Of a stretch of 64,000 nucleotides of DNA, positions 1-8,237 are shown piece after piece. Position 1 is the stretch's first letter. Each line of letters starts with the position of its first letter. The position numbers and the translations under genes were made by a program. The notes beneath the pieces were generated by a model. The model was not told the DNA's origin, did no database searches, and was given only the letters and a program-made list of their open reading frames with translations. This DNA comes from Streptomyces kanamyceticus (GTDB lineage Bacteria > Actinomycetota > Actinomycetes > Streptomycetales > Streptomycetaceae), in contig NZ_CP023699.1 in the NCBI RefSeq assembly GCF_008704495.1, positions 1,984,001-2,048,000 on the forward strand. Reading direction: 5' to 3'.

Positions 1-491
1 GTACGCGGTACGAGAGTCGTCCACTTCACGTCGTCGCCGAGGAGTTCCTCGGGAGTGGGCGAACCCTCGACGCTCGTCCCCTCCACGGACACGGCCTGCG
101 GGTAGTTGCCGCGGAAGTGGGCGGTGTCGATGACGATGCCGCGCACGACACCCGGCGCGCCGAGGCGGACGAGCGCCCAGTCGTGGTCGTCGGCGGTGGG
201 CCACGGGTGCTCACCGGACACACCGCGCCGACGGCGGGTCTCCCACCCGTCCATGACCTTGCCCTTGTGCCCGAAGTGCTCCGGGTCGAAGACGGCGTCG
301 TGCGGCAGGAGCAGGTTCTCGCGCATCGCGAAGAACTCGTCGTTGGCGGCGATCACACCGGCGCCGAGCTGCCGGTCGGCGAGGTTGGCGTACTGGGTGA
401 AGGGGAAGTCGGCCGTGCGGTAGTCGGCGAAGGGCTCGCCGCCGCCGTAGGGGCTCGCGTCGCCGGTGTAGGAGGGTATCGCCGTCGTCAC
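1..491 (-). CDS. alc: Allantoicase, C-terminal part cut by window edge
   Basis: Hydrolyses allantoate to ureidoglycolate and urea in purine-derived nitrogen use. Only about the first 163 residues lie in the window; the gene runs off the left end. The visible protein starts GTG (MTTAIPSYTGDASPYGG) and contains GKVMDGWETRRRR, HDWALVRLG and HFRGNYPQ, segments characteristic of the jelly-roll allantoicase repeat. The start is 5 bp downstream of the allantoinase stop, so the two genes are almost certainly one transcript. Identification rests on these motifs and on the operon partner. Confidence 0.9.
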   Translation of the reverse strand, partial: MTTAIPSYTGDASPYGGGEPFADYRTADFPFTQYANLADRQLGAGVIAANDEFFAMRENLLLPHDAVFDPEHFGHKGKVMDGWETRRRRGVSGEHPWPTADDHDWALVRLGAPGVVRGIVIDTAHFRGNYPQAVSVEGTSVEGSPTPEELLGDDVKWTTLVPR

Positions 492-496
492 AGTGA

Positions 497-1846
497 TCAG
501 TTGTTCCTTTCCAGAAGTCGGCCCGCGGGTTCGCTGAACTCGCCGCCGTGCAGGATGCGTTCGCCGCGCAGCCAGGTGGACTTCACGACGCCGCTGAGGG
601 TCTTGCCCGCGTACGCCGTGACCCGGTTCCGGTGCTGCAGCTCCGCGGGATCCACGGTGAAGGTCTCGTCGGGCGCGAGGACCGCGAAGTCGGCGTCGCG
701 GCCGGCTTCGATGGCGCCCTTCTGGTCGAGTCCGACCAGTTGTGCGGTACGGGTGGACATCCACCGCACCACGTCCTCAAGCCCGTACCCCCGCTTACGG
801 GCCTCGGTCCAGACGGCGGGCAGACTCAGCTGCAGCCCGGAGATGCCGCCCCAGGCGGTCGCGAAGTCGTCGGTCTTCAGCTCGGCGGTCGACGGCGAGT
901 GGTCGGTCACGACACAGTCGATGGTCCCGTCGGCGAGCGCGGCCCACAGCAGGTCCTGGTTACCGGCCTCCCGAATGGGCGGGCAGCACTTGAACTCGCT
1001 GGCCCCGTCCGGGACTTCCTCGGCGGTGAGCGTCAGGTAGTGCGGGCAGGTCTCGACGGTCAGCCGGACACCCTCGCGCTTGGCCGCGGCGATGAGCGGA
1101 AGGGCGTCGGAGGACGACAGGTGCAGCACGTGCACCCGCGCGCCGAGCCGCTTGGCGACGGCGATGAGGCCCTCGATCGCCGTGTCCTCGGAGATACGGG
1201 GACGGGTCTGGAGGTAGTCGTCGTACTTGGGGCCGCCCTTGCTGGGCGCCACGGCCAGCTCGTGCGGATCCTCGGCGTGCACGATGAGCAGCCCGCCGAA
1301 CCCGGTGATCTCGGCCATGGAGGCGGTGAGCTGCGCCTGGTTCAGCTCGGGGAACTCATCGACTCCCGAGGGCGACAGAAAACACTTGAACCCATATACA
1401 CCCGCGTCGTGCAGCGGCTTCAGATCCCGCACGTTGTCGGGCAGGGCGCCGCCCCAGAAACCCACGTCGACATGGGCCTTGCTCCTGGCCACGTCCTGCT
1501 TGGTCCGCAGGTTGTCGACCGTCGTGGTCGGCGGCAGGGAGTTGAGCGGCATGTCGACCAGGGTCGTGATGCCACCGGCGGCCGCGGCCCGGGTGGCGGT
1601 CCAGAAGCCCTCCCACTCCGTACGGCCGGGGTCGTTCACGTGGACGTGCGTGTCGACGAGGCCGGGCAGCAGGACGTCGTCGCCGAAGTCCTCCAGGCGA
1701 GCGCCGTCCGGCACCTCGGCGTCGTACGCGCCGACGGCCACGATCCGCCCGCCGGCGACGGCGACCGATGCGGCCCGCGTACCCTCCGGCGTGATGACGC
1801 GAGTCGAGCGAAGAACCAGCTCAGCGGCCACGTCCTGTTCCGACAC
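497..1846 (-). CDS. allB: Allantoinase
   Basis: Opens the hydantoin ring of allantoin to give allantoate; cytosolic, amidohydrolase superfamily. 449 residues, usual family length. The metal ligands are visible in order: HVH in [17 protein letters not shown] (about residues 65-80), the lysine of [10 protein letters not shown] that is carboxylated in the family, [14 protein letters not shown] and the aspartate of VTDHSPS. I chose GTG at 1846 because GAGGGG lies just upstream and the protein then begins [12 protein letters not shown]; an in-frame ATG at 1876 would add ten atypical residues. It is divergent from the IclR-type gene at 2194, and the intergenic region holds several palindromic operator candidates. 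Allantoicase follows 5 bp downstream. Confidence 0.95.
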   Translation of the reverse strand: MSEQDVAAELVLRSTRVITPEGTRAASVAVAGGRIVAVGAYDAEVPDGARLEDFGDDVLLPGLVDTHVHVNDPGRTEWEGFWTATRAAAAGGITTLVDMPLNSLPPTTTVDNLRTKQDVARSKAHVDVGFWGGALPDNVRDLKPLHDAGVYGFKCFLSPSGVDEFPELNQAQLTASMAEITGFGGLLIVHAEDPHELAVAPSKGGPKYDDYLQTRPRISEDTAIEGLIAVAKRLGARVHVLHLSSSDALPLIAAAKREGVRLTVETCPHYLTLTAEEVPDGASEFKCCPPIREAGNQDLLWAALADGTIDCVVTDHSPSTAELKTDDFATAWGGISGLQLSLPAVWTEARKRGYGLEDVVRWMSTRTAQLVGLDQKGAIEAGRDADFAVLAPDETFTVDPAELQHRNRVTAYAGKTLSGVVKSTWLRGERILHGGEFSEPAGRLLERNN

Positions 1847-1878
1847 CCGTGTCCCCTCTCTTCTGTTCCGCTTCACAG

Positions 1879-1907
1879 ACCTTGTGTTTCCGCTTAACGG
1901 AATTCAA
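1879..1907 (-). promoter_or_regulatory. Candidate allB promoter overlapping operator
   Basis: Read on the minus strand: TTGAAT (-35, 1907-1902), 17-bp spacer, CAAGGT (weak -10, 1884-1879). The palindrome at 1888-1902 fills the spacer, the same geometry as the aceB and IclR-gene promoters. The -10 is poor, so the promoter is an inference from shared layout. Confidence 0.4.
1888..1902. promoter_or_regulatory. Operator palindrome 1, TTCCG-N5-CGGAA
   Basis: Perfect 5-bp inverted repeat TTCCGCTTAACGGAA about 40 bp upstream of allB. It matches the palindromes at 1984-1998 and 10915-10929 in arm sequence and spacing, which points to one shared DNA-binding protein, most simply the adjacent IclR-type regulator. 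Confidence 0.65.
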
Positions 1908-1919
1908 CGTTCTGTTGAA
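1903..1919. promoter_or_regulatory. Inverted repeat TTCAAC-N5-GTTGAA
   Basis: Perfect 6-bp inverted repeat with 5-bp spacer, directly abutting operator 1. It overlaps the proposed -35 of allB and may be a second half of a composite regulator site. The arm sequence differs from the TTCCR family, so its binder is unassigned. Confidence 0.45.
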
Positions 1920-1983
1920 GGAGTTTTCACGCTCGACCGCGAGACGTCAAGGGTCGATTTCCTCGCTCCGGCACACTGGACGT

Positions 1984-1998
1984 TTCCACAACGTGGAA
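1984..1998. promoter_or_regulatory. Operator palindrome 2, TTCCA-N5-TGGAA
   Basis: Perfect inverted repeat TTCCACAACGTGGAA in the middle of the divergent region. It has the same 5-5-5 layout as operator 1, and nearly the same sequence as the site in the aceB promoter. Confidence 0.6.
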
Positions 1999-2027
1999 TT
2001 AGAATTCCGCTTACCAGAACGTAGGTA
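1999..2027 (+). promoter_or_regulatory. Candidate promoter of the IclR-type gene with operator in spacer
   Basis: TTAGAA (1999-2004), 17 bp, TAGGTA (2022-2027). The imperfect palindrome TTCCGCTTACCAGAA (2005-2019) fills the spacer. The start codon is about 165 bp away, so a long leader would be needed; this weakens the call. Confidence 0.35.
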
Positions 2028-2193
2028 TCCACAACCGGACCGTCGAGGGATCACGGGACATCCCAGCGAAGACGCGGACAAAGACCCCCCTGAGCCCCTC
2101 TGACCGGCGGCGACGTCGTGACGCGCAAGAACCCTTGGGAAGAACCGCCCGGTAGGCTGCTCCCTTGCCCGCCAGCACCGAAAGGAACGCGCC

Positions 2194-3009
2194 GTGCCGA
2201 CGTCCAGCGCCAGCGACGCATCTGCTGAAGTCGCCGCCTCCAAACCCGCCGCCGCGAGCGGTGGGGTCCAGTCCCTCGAGCGCGCCTTCGACCTCCTTGA
2301 GCGGATGGCGGACGCCGGGGGCGAGGTCGGCCTCAGCGAGCTCTCCGCCAGCAGCGGTCTTCCGCTCCCCACGATCCACCGCCTCATGCGTACGCTCGTC
2401 GCCTGCGGTTACGTACGTCAGCAGGCCAACCGCCGCTACTCGCTGGGTCCGCGACTGATCCGCCTCGGCGAATCGGCGTCCCGGCTGCTCGGCACGTGGG
2501 CCCGCCCCTACCTCGCCCGGCTCGTCGAGGAGACCGGCGAGACGGCGAACATGGCGCTGCTCGACGGCGACGAGATCGTGTACGTCGCGCAGGTGCCGTC
2601 CAAGCACTCCATGCGGATGTTCACCGAGGTGGGTCGGCGGGTCCTCCCGCACTCCACCGGCGTGGGCAAGGCCCTCCTCGCCCACACGCCTCCCGAGGAG
2701 GTCCGGGCGCTCCTCGCCCGCACGGGGATGCCTGCCGCCACGGAGAAGACCATCACCACGCCGGAAGGGTTCCTCGACGCGCTCGAGGAGGTCCGGCGCA
2801 CGGGGTACGCGGTCGACGACAACGAACAGGAGATCGGCGTGCGGTGCCTGGCGGTGCCGGTGCCCAACTCGCCCACGGCGGCGGCGATCTCGATCTCCGG
2901 CCCGGCCGGGCGCGTCACCGAGTCCGCCACGGACAAGATCGTGCCGGTCCTGCAAGAGGTGGCGGTAGAACTCTCAGCGGCGCTGGCCAGCGCGACGCCG
3001 ACCGCGTAG
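2194..3009 (+). CDS. allR: IclR-family repressor, likely AllR
   Basis: 271 residues. An N-terminal winged helix-turn-helix (about residues 25-85, VQSLERAFDLLERMADAGG to LGPRLIRLGE) is followed by the IclR effector domain (MFTEVGRRVLPHSTGVGKALL; DNEQEIGVRCLAVPV; AAISISGPAGRV). The family usually senses a small carboxylate; for allantoin clusters the known ligand is allantoate or glyoxylate. Start GTG is preceded by AAAGGAA. It is divergent from allB, and palindromes matching each other occur upstream of allB, of this gene and of aceB. The regulator role is inferred from family and position; effector not visible from sequence. Confidence 0.85.
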   Translation: MPTSSASDASAEVAASKPAAASGGVQSLERAFDLLERMADAGGEVGLSELSASSGLPLPTIHRLMRTLVACGYVRQQANRRYSLGPRLIRLGESASRLLGTWARPYLARLVEETGETANMALLDGDEIVYVAQVPSKHSMRMFTEVGRRVLPHSTGVGKALLAHTPPEEVRALLARTGMPAATEKTITTPEGFLDALEEVRRTGYAVDDNEQEIGVRCLAVPVPNSPTAAAISISGPAGRVTESATDKIVPVLQEVAVELSAALASATPTA

Positions 3010-3151
3010 CGCCCCTTCTCGGCGCCGATCTCCCCCTGTAGGAACCCCAACCCCGCCGCTCCGCGGCGGATACGTCCCCACCCGCCCACCCGAATCTCCG
3101 CGACGGGCCCTTCCTGTAGGAGCCGCCTCGCCTGCTGTGGGGCGGGGCCGC

Positions 3152-3242
3152 GGCGGTATGTCCGTCCTCGCCGTCCCAGAGCATTGCCACGGCTTGGGCA
3201 CCTCGGAACGAGGCCCCCAGTGCTCCGGGCGAACATACCGCC
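3152..3242. repeat. Long hairpin A
   Basis: Arms GGCGGTATGT (3152-3161) and ACATACCGCC (3233-3242) are perfect reverse complements enclosing about 70 nt that pair further (GAGCATTG with CAGTGCTC allowing one G-U). It shares its right arm and flank with the inverted copy at 3556-3590. Confidence 0.6.
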
Positions 3243-3417
3243 ACGTCCCCTCAGGCCGGACGGCGACTGCGGGCCGCTGCCGCCCCCGCCCCCGCCTCCC
3301 GCTGTGGGCGACCGCGCGCCGGTGGGCTACCGCTGCGGGCGACCGCGCCGATGGGCCGGACCCGGTGGGCAGGGCCGCTCCCGCTGTGGGCAATCGTGCC
3401 GCTGGGCGAGTGGGGCC

Positions 3418-3450
3418 TCCCCTGCTCGAGCGAAGCCGAGAGCTTGGGGA
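3418..3450. terminator. C/G hairpin in repeat block
   Basis: TCCCC ... GGGGA arms with an inner GCTC/GAGC pairing around GAGCGAAGCCGAG. The hairpin type is common between Streptomyces genes. It could end transcription from either side, but no gene end lies adjacent. Confidence 0.4.
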
Positions 3451-3562
3451 AGGGTGGGCACAGCCCCCGTCGCCGAGGAGCGGGAACGAGGGCACAAGCC
3501 ACGGCGCGGGCGGGGGGACGGAACCCCCACCGGCCCGCAGCCGCGAACGCTCCCGAGGGGAC

Positions 3563-3660
3563 GTGGGGGTATGTGCGAACGGAGCACAGTGCAGACCGAG
3601 GCAAGGAAGCAAGCCCTACTAGCCCCCGCCCCGGGATGGCGAGTACGCACATACCCCCGC
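3563..3660. repeat. Long hairpin B
   Basis: Arms GTGGGGGTATGTGCG (3563-3577) and CGCACATACCCCCGC (3646-3660) pair over 15 bp with one G-U. Architecture and arm core (GGTATGT) repeat those of hairpin A, which suggests one dispersed element family. Confidence 0.6.
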
Positions 3661-3710
3661 GGCCCCGCCCCCAAGACGAACCCAAGGCGACACCAGCCCA
3701 CCCCACCCGC

Positions 3711-4388
3711 TCAGGCCCCCGCCAGGCGCCCATCCACCATCTCCACCACCCGATCCGCCACCCCAAGCCGCGCCCGATCATGCGTGACCAGCACCGTCGC
3801 CGTCCCCCGCACCCGCGTCAGCTCCGCCAAGAGGTCCATCACCACAGCCCCCCTCTCATGGTCCAACGCACTCGTCGGCTCATCCACCAGCAGCACCGCG
3901 GGCTCGTTCATCAACGCCCGCGCGATCCCGACCCGCTGCCGCTGCCCGCCCGACAGCTGGTGCGGTCGCCGAGCCGCCTCCCCCGCGAGCCCGACCGCCG
4001 ACAGCAACTCCCGCGCCCTCTCCGGCGCCCCCCGCCGCACCCCCGCCACCCGCGCCATGAGCTCCAACTGCTCCACCGCGGTCAACGAGGCCAGCAGGTT
4101 CGGCTGCTGGAAGACGATCCCGAGGCGCGTCCGCCGCAGCTCCGCCTTCTCGGACGGGGTCAACGCCCCCGTCTCCACCCCGTCGACCACGACCCGCCCC
4201 CGCTCCGGCGTGACCAGCGTCGCGGCCACGGCCAGCAGGCTGGACTTCCCGGACCCGGAAGGACCGACGACGGCGGTCATGGTTCCGGCGGGCACATCGA
4301 GCCCCACACCGTCCAGCGCGGTCAGCCGACCGCCCCCGTCCGGGTAGGTCAACGTCACACCGTCGACGACCAGCGAAGACGAACCCAT
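3711..4388 (-). CDS. ABC transporter ATP-binding protein, MacB/LolD type
   Basis: 225-residue ATPase that powers the adjacent FtsX-type permease. Walker A GPSGSGKSS (about residue 41), Q-loop FQQPNLLASL, signature LSGGQRQRVGIARAL, Walker B VLLVDEPTSALD and H-loop VTHD are all present. It begins inside or just after the permease stop: GTG at 4400 would give a GTGA overlap, whereas ATG at 4388 has GAGGTGA at good distance; I use 4388. The pair lies divergent from a NarL-type sensor/regulator pair, a common arrangement for export of antimicrobials or envelope-stress response. Substrate unknown. Confidence 0.9.
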   Translation of the reverse strand: MGSSSLVVDGVTLTYPDGGGRLTALDGVGLDVPAGTMTAVVGPSGSGKSSLLAVAATLVTPERGRVVVDGVETGALTPSEKAELRRTRLGIVFQQPNLLASLTAVEQLELMARVAGVRRGAPERARELLSAVGLAGEAARRPHQLSGGQRQRVGIARALMNEPAVLLVDEPTSALDHERGAVVMDLLAELTRVRGTATVLVTHDRARLGVADRVVEMVDGRLAGA

Positions 4389-4396
4389 CGCACTAC

Positions 4397-5485
4397 TCAC
4401 CTCGCACTTCCCAACGCAACCAACGGATCCACGGCGGTGATCCGCCGCACGGACAGACCGGCCCCGAGCACCCCGAGCACCACCATCACCCCGGCGGGCC
4501 ACAGCACGGTCGACGCCTCCAGGACGAACGGAACGTCGCCCCCGCCGATGAGCCACCCCACCCCCACGGCGATCGCGGTCCCGATCCCCGTACCGGCGAC
4601 GAGCATCACCACGGCCTGCCCGAGCGCGTCCCGCAGCAGATAGGGCGTTGAGGCCCCGAGCGCCTTCAGGACGGCGATGTCCCCGGCGCGCTGAATGGTC
4701 CACACCGTGAAGAACGCCCCTATGACCAGCGCGGAGATGACGAACAGGAACCCCCGCATGAGTTGGAGGGACCCGTTCTCGGCCTGGTAGGACCCGATCG
4801 CGCTCAACGCGCCGTCCAGAGACTTGGTCTCGGTCCCCGCCGCCTTGTCACCCGCGGCGAGGTCCACCCCGTTCCCGCCGGTCCGCAGCGCGATCACGGT
4901 GGCCTGCTCGTCGACGGACGTACCGCGGTGCCCGATCCCCTGCCAGTCGTCGAGGGTGATCCACACGACGGGCGTATGGCTGTAGGAGGCGTCGGAGGCG
5001 ATCCGCGCGACGCGTTCGTGCGGGCCGCCGGTGCCCAGGCGGACCCGGTCGCCGACGCCCACGCCCAGATCGTCGGCGGCCTGCTCGGAGAGCACCGCCT
5101 CGCCCGGCGCGATGCCGTCGGGCGCGATCCCCGAGTCCGGCTCGACGCCGAAGGCGGAGACCGCACCCGACCGCTCCCCCGCGGTGGCGCTGAGCGTGCT
5201 GATCCCGATGGGCTGCGCGGAGGTCACCCCGGGGCGCTCGGCCCACTTCTCCCAGGCGCTCTGTGGTACGAGCGAGTTGGTGAAGGAGACGGACTGGCCG
5301 TCGGGGGGCGCGGCGAAGGCCAGCTGGTCGGCGGGCAGCCCGGTGATCGCCGAGGTGTTCTCCTTGGCGAGCCCCGCGGTCAGCCCGGACAGCAGGCCGA
5401 CGAGCAGGGTGATCAATACGACGACGGCCCCCATGAGGGCGAACCGCCCCTTGGCGAACCGCAGGTCTCTCCATGCGACGAACAT
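4397..5485 (-). CDS. ABC transporter permease, FtsX/MacB type
   Basis: 362 residues. One membrane segment near the N-terminus (ALMGAVVVLITLLVGLLSGL), a large extracytoplasmic domain (about residues 45-230), then three C-terminal membrane segments, the layout of a single FtsX-domain subunit that dimerises. The core FtsX segment includes AGDIAVLKALGAST. The ATG at 5485 (MFVAWRDLRFAKGRF) was chosen because GGTGGGGGC precedes it; the upstream extension is proline/glycine-rich and unlikely. Translationally coupled to the ATPase downstream. The domain order favours a mechanotransmitter-type exporter rather than an importer. Confidence 0.9.
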   Translation of the reverse strand: MFVAWRDLRFAKGRFALMGAVVVLITLLVGLLSGLTAGLAKENTSAITGLPADQLAFAAPPDGQSVSFTNSLVPQSAWEKWAERPGVTSAQPIGISTLSATAGERSGAVSAFGVEPDSGIAPDGIAPGEAVLSEQAADDLGVGVGDRVRLGTGGPHERVARIASDASYSHTPVVWITLDDWQGIGHRGTSVDEQATVIALRTGGNGVDLAAGDKAAGTETKSLDGALSAIGSYQAENGSLQLMRGFLFVISALVIGAFFTVWTIQRAGDIAVLKALGASTPYLLRDALGQAVVMLVAGTGIGTAIAVGVGWLIGGGDVPFVLEASTVLWPAGVMVVLGVLGAGLSVRRITAVDPLVALGSAR

Positions 5486-5677
5486 GCCCCCACCCTGCGG
5501 CCACGCCCACCCTCCGGGCATCGCGCCACAGCACGCTTCACCCGAATCGAAGGAGGGAGCCGTCTTTCAAACTTTCGGTTGACGGCACGACGGGAACCGC
5601 CCCGTACGGTAAAGGGGGCACAACCATGCGAGGCCACCCCAAAACGCCCCCGATCCCCCTCCTACGCTGGAAGAACC

Positions 5678-6937
5678 ATGCCGCGCCCCCAAGAGACCCA
5701 GACCGGGACCGGGACCGAGACCGGGACTGAGACCGCACCCCCGACCCCCGTGCCCCTCACCCTCCGCCTCTGCCTCCACGCCCTGCTCGCGGGCCTCCTG
5801 ATCCTGCCCGCGGTAAAGGCACTCACGGGCGAGAACCCCGCCGCGATCGTCGCGGCCGCGCTCCTCGTGGCCGCCGTCTACACGGCAGGCGCCCTGAACC
5901 CCAGGGTCCCCCGCGCACGCCGCGCAGCGGTCCTCTGGCTGGTGGCGCTCGGGGCGAGCTGGCTGGTGCTGCTCGCGCTCTCCCCCGACGGGCTCTGGGC
6001 GGCGTTCCCGCTCTACTTCCTCCAGCTCCACCTGCTCCCGTTCCGCTGGGCGCTCCCCGCGGTGCTCGGCACGGCCGCCGCGGCGATCGCGAGTTTCCTC
6101 GTGCACAGCGCGCAGGTCACTCCGGGCAGCTTCATAGGGCCGCTGCTCGGCGCGGCGGTGGCCGTGGTCACGGTGCTCGGGTACCAGGCGCTGTACCGCG
6201 AGAGCGAGCACCGCCGCGAGCTGATCGACGAGCTGGTGGCGACCCGCGCCGAGCTCGCCGCCGCCGAGCGCACGGCGGGCACGCTCGCCGAGCGCGAGCG
6301 GCTCGCGCGCGAGATCCACGACACGCTCGCGCAGGGCCTCTCCTCGATCCAGCTCCTGCTGCGGGCGGCGCAGCGCGGACTTCCCGCGGGCTCGCCCGCC
6401 GCCCCGCACATCGAGCGGGCGCGCGCCGCGGCGCAGGACAACCTCGCCGAGGCGCGCCGCTTCGTCCGCGCGCTGACGCCGCCGGACCTGGAGCACGGTT
6501 CGCTGGCCGGGGCGCTGGAGCGGCTGAGCACGTCGAGCCCCGGCCCGCGGGTCCGCTTCTCCGTGAGCGGCACGCCGACCGAGCTCCCCACGCCGTACGA
6601 AGTGGCGCTGCTGCGCATCGCACAGTCCGCGCTCGCGAACACGGTGCGGCACGCGGCGGCGGACCGCGCCGAGATCACGCTGACGTTCATGGACGCGTCC
6701 GTCACGCTCGACGTGGTGGACGACGGCCGCGGTTTCGACCCGGTGACGGAGCCGCACACCGACGCACCACGGAACAGCGGCGACGGCGGCGACGGTGGCT
6801 TCGGGCTTCCCGCGATGCGGTCGCGCGCGGAGTCGCTGGGCGGCACGTTCACCGTCGAGTCCGGCACGGGCCAGGGCACGGCGGTGGCGATCTCGCTGCC
6901 ACTGCCCGCCCTCACCCGGGAGGGGGCGGCAGCATGA
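5678..6937 (+). CDS. Sensor histidine kinase, NarL/DesK type
   Basis: 419 residues. After a Thr/Glu-rich start come about five membrane segments (residues 25-165), a coiled region with many Arg/Glu (about 170-210), the HisKA_3 box RERLAREIHDTLAQ with phospho-accepting His near residue 213, and an HATPase domain with N-box, VDDGRGFDP and GLPAMRSRAESLGG. It overlaps the response regulator by ATGA, so both are made together. It is divergent from the ABC transporter at 3711-5485, whose expression it probably controls. ATG at 5678 is taken since the conserved part begins soon after; only weak GGAAG precedes it. Confidence 0.92.
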   Translation: MPRPQETQTGTGTETGTETAPPTPVPLTLRLCLHALLAGLLILPAVKALTGENPAAIVAAALLVAAVYTAGALNPRVPRARRAAVLWLVALGASWLVLLALSPDGLWAAFPLYFLQLHLLPFRWALPAVLGTAAAAIASFLVHSAQVTPGSFIGPLLGAAVAVVTVLGYQALYRESEHRRELIDELVATRAELAAAERTAGTLAERERLAREIHDTLAQGLSSIQLLLRAAQRGLPAGSPAAPHIERARAAAQDNLAEARRFVRALTPPDLEHGSLAGALERLSTSSPGPRVRFSVSGTPTELPTPYEVALLRIAQSALANTVRHAAADRAEITLTFMDASVTLDVVDDGRGFDPVTEPHTDAPRNSGDGGDGGFGLPAMRSRAESLGGTFTVESGTGQGTAVAISLPLPALTREGAAA

Positions 6938-7584
6938 CACCGAACACCGCCCGGACCGTCCGCCTCCTCCTCGCCGACGACCACCCCGTCGTACGCGCCG
7001 GTCTGCGCGCCGTGCTCGACGCCGAGCCGGACTTCGAGATCGTCGCGGAGGCGGCGACGGCGGAGGCCGCGGTGGAGCGGGCCGCGGGCGGCGGCGTCGA
7101 CGTGGTCCTGATGGACCTGCAGTTCGGCGCGGGGATGCACGGCTCGGCGGCGACGGCCGAGATCACCGCGCGCGAGGGGGCGCCGCGGGTGCTCGTGCTC
7201 ACGACGTACGACACGGACGCGGACATCCTCGCGGCGGTCGAGGCGGGGGCGGCCGGTTATCTCCTCAAGGACGCGCCGCCGGAGGAGCTGGCCGCGGCGG
7301 TCCGCACCGCCGCGTCGGGCCGCTCGGCGCTGGCGCCCGCGATCGCGCACCGCCTGATGGACCGGATGCGGGCGCCCGGGGAGGCGCTCAGCCGCCGGGA
7401 ACTGGAGGTCCTTCGCCTGGTGCGGGACGGTCTGTCGAACCAGCGGATCAGCAAGGAGCTGTTCCTGAGCCAGGCCACGGTGAAGTCCCATCTGGTGCAC
7501 ATCTACGCGAAGCTCGGCGTGGACTCCCGTACGGCGGCGGTCGCGGCGGCGACCTCACGCGGCCTGATCAGGCGGGGCGCCTGA
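6934..7584 (+). CDS. Response regulator, NarL/LuxR type
   Basis: 216 residues: receiver domain with DDHPVVRAGL, phospho-acceptor Asp in VVLMDLQFG (about residue 58), LTTYDTDADI and KDAPPEEL; LuxR helix-turn-helix at the C-terminus (LSRRELEVLRLVRDGLSNQ, ATVKSHLVHIYAKLGVDSR). The first codon overlaps the kinase stop by 4 bp (ATGA). Cognate partner of the kinase; target promoter probably the 190-bp gap in front of the ABC permease/kinase pair. Confidence 0.92.
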   Translation: MTPNTARTVRLLLADDHPVVRAGLRAVLDAEPDFEIVAEAATAEAAVERAAGGGVDVVLMDLQFGAGMHGSAATAEITAREGAPRVLVLTTYDTDADILAAVEAGAAGYLLKDAPPEELAAAVRTAASGRSALAPAIAHRLMDRMRAPGEALSRRELEVLRLVRDGLSNQRISKELFLSQATVKSHLVHIYAKLGVDSRTAAVAAATSRGLIRRGA

Positions 7585-7598
7585 CCAGACCCCCGCGT

Positions 7599-8138
7599 TC
7601 ACCGCCCCACCAGGGCGAAGTCGTCCGCGGTGACCCGCCGCAGCGCCTTCCGCAGGCCCTTCGGCACGGCCGGTGCGGGCACCGTGAGGACGGCGCAGCC
7701 CGCGTGCGCGGTGACGTGGCGGTGGATCCTGCTCGCGCGGCGGCGGCCGGGGCGCGCGCCGAGGACGACGAGGTCGTCCGGGTGCCCCGCGAGCTCGCAC
7801 AGGGCCCGGCCAGGACGGGCCCTGACGACCCGGCGCTCCACCGTCCCGATCCCGGTCGGCAGGCCGCCGAAGACGCTCTCGAAGGCACGGTCGAGCCGGG
7901 CCCGCGCCTGGCCCTGCCAGTGCAGCGCCCAGGCCCGGTCGGGGTGGCGCAGATACATCGCCTCGCCCTCCGGCGGCTCCCAGGCGATGACCGCGACGAG
8001 CCGACGGCCGCCGCGCCGCGCCTCCTCGGCACCGGCCCGCAGCGCCGCGAGACTCGCCAGCGAGCCGCTCACCCCGACGATCACGCACCCCTCGGCCTCG
8101 CCGACCAGGCGTTCTTCTCCACTCCCCGTCCGTGCCAT
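7599..8138 (-). CDS. Universal stress protein domain protein
   Basis: 179 residues with one UspA-like fold: GCVIVGVSGSLASLAALRAG at the start, then LVAVIAWEPP, and DDLVVLGARPGRRR followed by HVTAHAGCAVLTVPAP, the usual ATP-loop region but without the canonical G-2X-G-9X-G-S/T spacing. ATG at 8138 is preceded by GGAAGGGAA. Cytosolic role in stress adaptation is inferred from family only. It is divergent from the MocR-type gene at 8238, and one half-site of the presumed MocR operator lies next to its ribosome binding site. Confidence 0.8.
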   Translation of the reverse strand: MARTGSGEERLVGEAEGCVIVGVSGSLASLAALRAGAEEARRGGRRLVAVIAWEPPEGEAMYLRHPDRAWALHWQGQARARLDRAFESVFGGLPTGIGTVERRVVRARPGRALCELAGHPDDLVVLGARPGRRRASRIHRHVTAHAGCAVLTVPAPAVPKGLRKALRRVTADDFALVGR

Positions 8139-8150
8139 TGCCGTTCCCTT

Positions 8151-8222
8151 CCAGGCCAAAAGGCCGACTCAAGGTGCCTGAGAGGAAGTCTGTAGGCTCA
8201 TTGGCCTGGCAGGCAGGGCCAA
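8151..8222. promoter_or_regulatory. Candidate MocR operator with three half-sites
   Basis: CCAGGCCAA (8151-8159), its reverse complement TTGGCCTGG (8201-8209) and GCAGGGCCAA (8213-8222). The last two form TTGGCC-N10-GGCCAA, 16-38 bp before the regulator start. MocR proteins bind repeated half-sites next to their own genes, so autoregulation is the simplest reading; the far half-site could also affect the stress-protein gene. Confidence 0.5.
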
Positions 8223-8237
8223 TACGAGGGAGTTGGC

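Larger units (their letters stand above)
1847..2193. promoter_or_regulatory. Divergent allB / IclR-gene control region
   Basis: This 347-bp region has no gene. It holds two clusters of palindromes, one near each gene: TTCCG-N5-CGGAA and TTCAAC-N5-GTTGAA near allB, TTCCA-N5-TGGAA and an imperfect TTCCG-N5-CAGAA nearer the regulator. Its local base composition is clearly more AT-rich than the flanking genes. It is the expected site of binding for the IclR-type regulator encoded at 2194. Individual sites are listed separately. Confidence 0.7.
3010..3710. repeat. Gene-free block of Streptomyces-type intergenic repeats
   Basis: About 700 bp with no convincing gene; all open frames here are Pro/Arg/Gly-rich and lack family features. 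The block contains two long hairpins with matching arms (3152-3242 and 3563-3660), whose sequences are also inverted copies of one another around 3217-3250 and 3556-3590. Between them lie roughly 30-bp degenerate tandem units built on CGCTGTGGGCGACCGCG (starts near 3299, 3331 and 3381) and a C/G-rich hairpin at 3418-3450. From memory, the CGCTGTGGGCAATCG and GAGCGAAGCCGAGAGC motifs recur between genes in many Streptomyces genomes. Confidence 0.7.

Noticed and set aside
3137..3622. Possible genes in the 3.0-3.7 kb block
   Set aside because: Frames on both strands are Pro/Arg/Gly-rich, overlap hairpins and repeats, and have no ribosome binding sites or family motifs.
5579..5610. TTGACG ... TACGGT promoter before the NarL-type kinase
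   Set aside because: The spacer is 20 bp, too long for a standard promoter, so I did not list it although the place is right.
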